From an uncultured Megasphaera sp. (GTDB lineage Bacteria; Bacillota; Negativicutes; Veillonellales; Megasphaeraceae): a DNA stretch of 64,000 bases. This document shows positions 59,762 to 64,000 of this stretch, one piece after another. The translations under genes were made by a program, and so were the position numbers. Position 1 is the stretch's first letter; each line of letters starts with the position of its first letter. The notes below the pieces were generated by a model, which was given only the letters and a program-made list of their open reading frames with translations, was not told the DNA's origin and did not search any database. Location of the stretch: assembly GCA_934193515.1 (NCBI GenBank), contig CAKPVJ010000005.1, positions 39,040 to 103,039 on the forward strand, in the 5' to 3' direction.

Positions 59762-60775
59762 TTATTGTTGAGATGTAATTGCTAGTGCCGGTTTGGCATT
59801 CAGCGTCAAATCAGCAAAGCGTCCGTCCAACGCCATATAATAGGCCCGGCAGCCAATCATGGCACCATTGTCCGTGCATAAAACAGGTGCCGGCCGATAA
59901 AAGGTATAGCCGTGTTCAGCGCAAGCTTTTTCCATAGCAGCAGACAGTCCGCTGTTGGCCGATACGCCGCCGGCGGCTACAATCGTTTTCATGCCGCAGT
60001 ACTGTGCTGCATCCATGGTCTTTTCCACCAAGGTTTCGACAACTGTTTTTTGGAAACTAGCTGCTACATCTTCAGCATGATAGGACTGACCGCGCTGTTC
60101 CTGCGTATGCAGATAATTCAATACCGCTGATTTCAAACCACTGAAGCTGAATTCAAAGTTATGTTTTTCATGAAGTGCTTTCGGAAAGGCAATCGCATTG
60201 GGATTTCCTTTTTTTGCCAAAGCATCAATCTGTGGGCCTCCCGGATACGGATATCCCATAACACGGGCAATTTTATCAAAAGCTTCACCTGCTGCATCAT
60301 CTCGTGTCTGTCCCAGCAGCGTAAATTGATTATACCCTTCAATTTTTACGAGCTGCGTATGGCCGCCGGAAACGACTAACGCCAAAAACGGCGGTTCTAA
60401 TTCCGGATGGCTCAAAAAATTGGCAAAAATATGGCCTTCCATATGATTGACGCCAACCAGCGGTTTGTCCAAGGCAAAACTAATAGCCTTGGCAGCTGCC
60501 ACGCCGACTAAGAGCGCACCCACTAACCCTGGTCCATACGTAACGCCGATATGATCTATTTCCTGCAGCGTAAGGCCGACTGTATCCAATGCTTCTTTAA
60601 TAATCGGCATCACATATTCTATATGCTGACGAGATGCGATTTCCGGTACTACGCCGCCAAACTTCCGATGAATCGGCACTTGTGTCGATATAATATTGGA
60701 AAGAATCTGCCGTCCGTCTTTCAACACGGCGGCTGATGTTTCGTCACAGCTCGTTTCCAACGCTAAGGTATACAT
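59762..60775 (-). CDS. tsaD: tRNA N6-adenosine threonylcarbamoyltransferase TsaD
   Basis: 337 residues. Transfers the threonylcarbamoyl group to A37 of ANN-decoding tRNAs. Metal-binding HxxxH in GVNHMEGHIFANF, ETSCDETSAAVL at the start, VSGGHTQL and a C-terminal CTDNGAMIG. Full length; works with TsaB and TsaE encoded upstream. Confidence 0.97.
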   Translation of the reverse strand: MYTLALETSCDETSAAVLKDGRQILSNIISTQVPIHRKFGGVVPEIASRQHIEYVMPIIKEALDTVGLTLQEIDHIGVTYGPGLVGALLVGVAAAKAISFALDKPLVGVNHMEGHIFANFLSHPELEPPFLALVVSGGHTQLVKIEGYNQFTLLGQTRDDAAGEAFDKIARVMGYPYPGGPQIDALAKKGNPNAIAFPKALHEKHNFEFSFSGLKSAVLNYLHTQEQRGQSYHAEDVAASFQKTVVETLVEKTMDAAQYCGMKTIVAAGGVSANSGLSAAMEKACAEHGYTFYRPAPVLCTDNGAMIGCRAYYMALDGRFADLTLNAKPALAITSQQ

Positions 60776-60791
60776 AATTCACTCATCCTTT

Positions 60792-61259
60792 TTATTTAAT
60801 AACCCATTGATAGTTTTCCTTTTTGCAATCCATGACATAGGCGTCTTCAACAGGTTCAGAATAATATTTTTTTCGCACAGATACTACTTCATAACCCAAT
60901 TTTCGATATAAAGCCAACGCTGGCATATTAGAAAACCGTACTTCCAAAAAAATATCCTTACAGTCCCGTTTCCATGCTTCTTCCATCAAAACACGCAGAA
61001 GAAGTTCTCCATAGCCTTGACCACGATATTTTTTTAACAAAGCAATATTTGTGATTTGTCCTTCATCCAATACATGCCATAAGCCGGCATACCCGGCAAT
61101 CGTGCCTTGGTCTTCCAACACATAGTACATCGTCAACTCAATATGCGTTAATTCACGCTGAATAGACGACAGGGACCAGGGTACAGAAAAGGATTCCTGC
61201 TCTACAGCATAAATTCCTTCTGCATCTTCCGGACGCGCTTTGCGAACCGTTATAGGCAT
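60792..61259 (-). CDS. rimI: Ribosomal protein S18-alanine N-acetyltransferase RimI
   Basis: 155 residues from ATG 61259 (GGAGGACAGAA upstream). GNAT fold with the acetyl-CoA loop KKYRGQGYGELLL and LEVRFSNMPALALYRKLGY. Acetylates S18 or other N-termini. Lies between tsaB and tsaD as is common in Firmicutes; overlaps tsaB by 10 bp. Confidence 0.93.
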   Translation of the reverse strand: MPITVRKARPEDAEGIYAVEQESFSVPWSLSSIQRELTHIELTMYYVLEDQGTIAGYAGLWHVLDEGQITNIALLKKYRGQGYGELLLRVLMEEAWKRDCKDIFLEVRFSNMPALALYRKLGYEVVSVRKKYYSEPVEDAYVMDCKKENYQWVIK

Positions 61260-61960
61260 TTCTGTCCTCCATGCCGTTTTTCCCACAGCACTTCTGCTTC
61301 ACTGCGCCGTTTGTAAGCCGGTGTAAGCGTCATGCAATCATCAACATCCCCTGCGCGCAATCGCTTTTGGGCCGCTAATGCGACACTGCCGGCACGAGGA
61401 ATACACATAGTCGGCGGAGCCATACGGAAAAGCGGCGTCTTTTCTGCAATTTCCTTTTTTCCCAACAACGCACCGTCGCCACAAAAGACGACAGGATTTC
61501 CCTGTGCTTCCAGGGTATTCAAAACCTCTGTCAGCGGCGCAATATGCACATCTTCCAACTGCTGCAGTGTATCACGCTGCCAGCGGTATGCAGCTGCATA
61601 TACGTTGCCCTTTTGCGCATCAATCAAAGGGCAAATCGTTTCCGACACGCCGACAAAATTCCAAGCCAAACTGGTCGGTGTTTCTACGCCGATAATGGGA
61701 ATATTCCAGGCAAAGGCCAGCCCTTTGGCAGTGGCCAGTCCGATACGAAGTCCCGTAAAGGAACCAGGGCCAATCGCTACGGCAATACCGTCAATCTTCG
61801 TTTTGGGTACAGACGCTTTATCCAACATATCCGCAATATGGGGCATTAATTGTTCCGAATGAGTCAATCGTGCCTGTATAGTCAGTTCTGCTTTCAATGT
61901 ATCCTCATGCAGCAAGGCTACACTGGAAACCAAACTGGATGTTTCAATGGCTAACAGCAT
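61250..61960 (-). CDS. tsaB: TsaB, t6A modification partner of TsaD
   Basis: 236 residues. ASKHA fold: LLAIETSSLVSSVAL, AIGPGSFTGLRIGLATAKGLA (in pieces) and RAGSVALAAQK. Inactive scaffold that dimerises with TsaD. The start lies within the last 17 bp of tsaE. Confidence 0.95.
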   Translation of the reverse strand: MLLAIETSSLVSSVALLHEDTLKAELTIQARLTHSEQLMPHIADMLDKASVPKTKIDGIAVAIGPGSFTGLRIGLATAKGLAFAWNIPIIGVETPTSLAWNFVGVSETICPLIDAQKGNVYAAAYRWQRDTLQQLEDVHIAPLTEVLNTLEAQGNPVVFCGDGALLGKKEIAEKTPLFRMAPPTMCIPRAGSVALAAQKRLRAGDVDDCMTLTPAYKRRSEAEVLWEKRHGGQKCL

Positions 61961-62411
61961 ACTTTTCTACCTCTTTTTCTACATCATCCCACCGCGCATC
62001 ATGCAATGCCATATGAAATACGCGGTCTGTAGGACTTATTTTTTCTATCGTAATAACGGCAGCATCATTGGGAAGACGGTCTGGAAATTTTTCAGACCAT
62101 TCAATTACCGTAACGCCGCTTGGTAAATAATCATCAAATCCTAAATCATCTAACTCATATTCTTCTTCTAATCGATAAAAATCAAAGTGCTGCAACGGAA
62201 TGTCATGTTCATAATAATTCAAAATGGTAAACGTAGGACTTACCACCGTTTCCTGAATTCCCATTCCTTTGGCAATTCCTTGAACAAAATGTGTTTTGCC
62301 AGCTCCCAAATCTCCCTGCAAAGCCAGCACATCGCCTGCTTTCAGCACGCGGCCAATAACACTGCCCAAAGCAATCGTATCTGTTTCTGAATGAGTTGCT
62401 ATATCAATCAT
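61944..62411 (-). CDS. tsaE: TsaE, ATPase of t6A synthesis
   Basis: 155 residues with Walker A GDLGAGKTHF (about 33-42), SPTFTILNYY and DFYRL, and IEWSEKFP. Opens the TsaBD complex between catalytic rounds. 11 bp after thiL. Confidence 0.95.
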   Translation of the reverse strand: MIDIATHSETDTIALGSVIGRVLKAGDVLALQGDLGAGKTHFVQGIAKGMGIQETVVSPTFTILNYYEHDIPLQHFDFYRLEEEYELDDLGFDDYLPSGVTVIEWSEKFPDRLPNDAAVITIEKISPTDRVFHMALHDARWDDVEKEVEKYAVSH

Positions 62412-62422
62412 ACGCTATCTCC

Positions 62423-63400
62423 TTACTGAAAATGATTCCAGCCTGTTTTCGGCAAAACGGTCTGCACGCCATCGTGCCGCAGAAGTACCTTTCCTTCGCC
62501 TTTTTCTACATGTCCAATACGAGTTATATACGGACAGTGCTGCTGCAGCATTTGAAAATCAGCAGGAGCCATGGTGAAAATCAGTTCATAATCTTCTCCT
62601 CCGTTAAATACGTAGGACCATATGCTTTTTCCCGTCTTTTCAGCCCATTGCTTCAATTCTTCGCTGCATGGAACAGCATCCCGGTCAATGATTAAGTCAG
62701 CCTTGCTGGCCTGCGCAATTTCATTGGATTCACTGGCCAAGCCATCACTGATATCATTTAAACTATGCCCATGAAACTGCACTAATAAACGGCCTAATGA
62801 AATTTGCGGTTCCGGCATCTGATGTGCTTTCTTTAACACAGGAAAGCCATCTGCTTCCTGCAGCAACACATCCAACCCACCAGCTGAGTCACCAATAGTA
62901 TGTGATACGCCAATAACATCTCCCGGCTTAGCGCCGCTACGGCAAATGGCTTTTCCTGCCTCGATTTCCCCAAACGCCGCAACTGTAATCACCATGGATT
63001 CTTTTGCCATTACCGTATCGCCGCCAATGATATTGACATGGTATCGCTGACAAATATCTTTAATGCCCGTATACAACGACTGTAAATCATCCATCTCCAT
63101 TTGAGGCGCAATCGCCGTAGATAAGACAATATGAGTAGGAATGCCTCCCATGGCCGCAATATCACTCAAATTGGAAGCAACTGCTTTATAGCCTACTTCA
63201 TACCAAGTCGCTGTTTTTCCAATGATAAAATGACTATTTTCTACCATCGTATCAATGACCGCTATCTGCTCCATTCCAGGCGTCGTTTTATAGACAGCTC
63301 CATCATCTCCAATGCCTACCACAATGGATTTAGGATTAAAAATAGTATTCTTTTTTATCGCATCAATAAATCCAAATTCGCCAATATCAGAAATTTTCAT
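62423..63400 (-). CDS. thiL: Thiamine-monophosphate kinase
   Basis: 325 residues of the PurM/ThiL fold. VGIGDDGAVY (metal and ATP site), NLSDIAAMGG, IGGDTV and DISDGLASE are the conserved motifs. Phosphorylates thiamine phosphate to the pyrophosphate cofactor. First gene of the presumed thiL-tsa-kinase operon. Confidence 0.95.
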   Translation of the reverse strand: MKISDIGEFGFIDAIKKNTIFNPKSIVVGIGDDGAVYKTTPGMEQIAVIDTMVENSHFIIGKTATWYEVGYKAVASNLSDIAAMGGIPTHIVLSTAIAPQMEMDDLQSLYTGIKDICQRYHVNIIGGDTVMAKESMVITVAAFGEIEAGKAICRSGAKPGDVIGVSHTIGDSAGGLDVLLQEADGFPVLKKAHQMPEPQISLGRLLVQFHGHSLNDISDGLASESNEIAQASKADLIIDRDAVPCSEELKQWAEKTGKSIWSYVFNGGEDYELIFTMAPADFQMLQQHCPYITRIGHVEKGEGKVLLRHDGVQTVLPKTGWNHFQ

Positions 63401-63436
63401 AGGTCTTTCTCCTTAATTAGACTTGAATATGAATAT

Positions 63437-63465
63437 ATTTTAATAGAAATACGCAAAAAAGTAAA
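63437..63465 (-). promoter_or_regulatory. Promoter of the thiL-tsaEB operon
   Basis: TTTACT (63460-63465), 17-bp spacer, TAAAAT (63437-63442). Confidence 0.5.
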
Positions 63466-63481
63466 ATTTTTCTTCTTTATT

Positions 63482-63517
63482 TATAAAAAAACAGCTCATA
63501 CAAAATGTATGAGCTGT
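63482..63517 (-). terminator. Terminator of the rRNA-tRNA operon
   Basis: ACAGCTCATAC/GTATGAGCTGT with seven T on the minus strand, directly after tRNA-Arg. Confidence 0.9.
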
Positions 63518-63521
63518 CATG

Positions 63522-63598
63522 TGGTGACCCGGTAGGGATTCGAACCCTAGACCTACTGATTCGTAGTCAGTCACTCTATCCAGCTGAGCTACCGAGTC
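63522..63598 (-). tRNA. tRNA-Arg(ACG)
   Basis: 77 nt with encoded CCA; anticodon loop CTACGAA, D-arm AGCTCAGCTGGATAGAG, T-loop TTCGAAT. Last gene of the rRNA operon. Confidence 0.95.
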
Positions 63599-63647
63599 AT
63601 GTGGGGGACTTGAGTCTCCATAAGGCTACTCAAACCCCTCTGCTTTT

Positions 63648-63723
63648 TGGCAGGGGCAGAAGGAGTCGAACCCTCAACCAATGGTTTTGGAGACCACTAC
63701 TCTACCAATTGAGCTATGCCCCT
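63648..63723 (-). tRNA. tRNA-Trp(CCA)
   Basis: 76 nt with encoded CCA; acceptor AGGGGCA/TGCCCCT, anticodon loop CTCCAAA, T-loop TTCGACT. 8 bp after the 5S gene. Confidence 0.95.
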
Positions 63724-63731
63724 ATAAAAAT

Positions 63732-63843
63732 CAGCGGCTTCCTATCCTCCCAGGGGGCCTCCCCCCAAGTACTTTCGGCGTTTGTAGGCTTAACTGCTGT
63801 GTTCGGCATGGGAACAGGTGGATCCCTACAGCCATCGCCACTG
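63732..63843 (-). rRNA. rrf: 5S ribosomal RNA
   Basis: About 112 nt with the conserved CCCATGCCGAACACAG and GCCGAAAGTACTTGG segments and terminal CAGTGGCG/CGCTG pairing. Ends placed by the terminal stem. Confidence 0.93.
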
Positions 63844-63929
63844 AATTATTTATTTTTCAGGATTTCGTATCCTGACAACTGCATAAAAAGTATCTTTTTC
63901 CTTAACTACCTTTTCTATTCTTCTCTGCT

Positions 63930-64000
63930 TAAGTCAAGTCCTCGGTCTATTAGTACCGGTCCGCTCCACACATCACTGTGCTTCCACTCCCGGCCTATCT
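63930..64000 (-). rRNA. rrl: 23S ribosomal RNA, 3' end
   Basis: The last 70 nt, with the conserved GGTACTAATAGACCGAGGAC and GTGGAAGCACAGTGATGTGTG; continues beyond the window. The 86-bp spacer to 5S holds no gene. Confidence 0.93.

Overview
The window reads as the chromosome of a diderm Firmicute of the class Negativicutes, Megasphaera-like by my impression of the proteins. The reasons are a mix of Gram-negative-envelope and Firmicute traits. There is an FhaC/ShlB-type outer-membrane transporter gene at the left edge. There are also a perfect CIRCE operator before groESL, a PBSX-type terminase and GH25 lysozyme in the prophage, and strong AGGAGG ribosome binding sites. Almost all host genes lie on the minus strand.

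Left host part (1-13831): a frameshifted two-partner-secretion outer-membrane gene; a stand-alone AICAR transformylase behind a ZTP riboswitch with an overlapping terminator; a pepA / PHP-phosphoesterase / P-loop-protein operon; tRNA-Lys. A threonine-catabolism island follows: ridA, threonine ammonia-lyase, a tRNA Val-Glu-Asn cluster, a ThrP/YifK-like threonine/serine permease, and a second, about 94 percent identical threonine ammonia-lyase with the same promoter. An SotB-like MFS exporter comes next.

Prophage (13832-55651, 41.8 kb): a complete-looking siphovirus prophage bounded by an 18-bp direct repeat that is the last five codons and stop of groEL. Integration keeps groEL intact but moves its old terminator 42 kb away; the phage supplies a new one next to the integrase gene. 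The late operon runs leftward from terS (37979): terL, portal, a MuF protein with a toxin-like C-terminal domain followed by a small acidic gene (candidate immunity), scaffold, P22-like coat, connectors, major tail protein, G/GT tail chaperones with a canonical -1 frameshift signal, tape measure with two wall-degrading domains, tail tip, fibres, XhlA/holin, GH25 lysozyme and two overlapping spanin-like genes. Between terS and the early genes lie a promoter-terminator ncRNA candidate and an AT-rich two-gene cassette (298-aa soluble + 150-aa four-helix membrane protein) shaped like RexA-RexB. The early operon (50867 to 40542) carries HTH proteins, LysM protein, SbcC-like ATPase, Sak4-like ATPase, DUF669, helicase, primase-helicase, RusA and an ArpU-like regulator. 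The right arm holds the lysogeny module: small membrane proteins, a Cro-like protein, palindromic operators, an S24-type CI repressor, DinD and the tyrosine integrase.

Right host part (55634-64000): groESL under CIRCE, then an apparent operon thiL-tsaE-tsaB-rimI-tsaD-histidine kinase-ANTAR regulator (t6A tRNA modification plus an RNA-binding two-component system), and the end of an rRNA operon (23S, 5S, tRNA-Trp, tRNA-Arg). No CRISPR array was seen.
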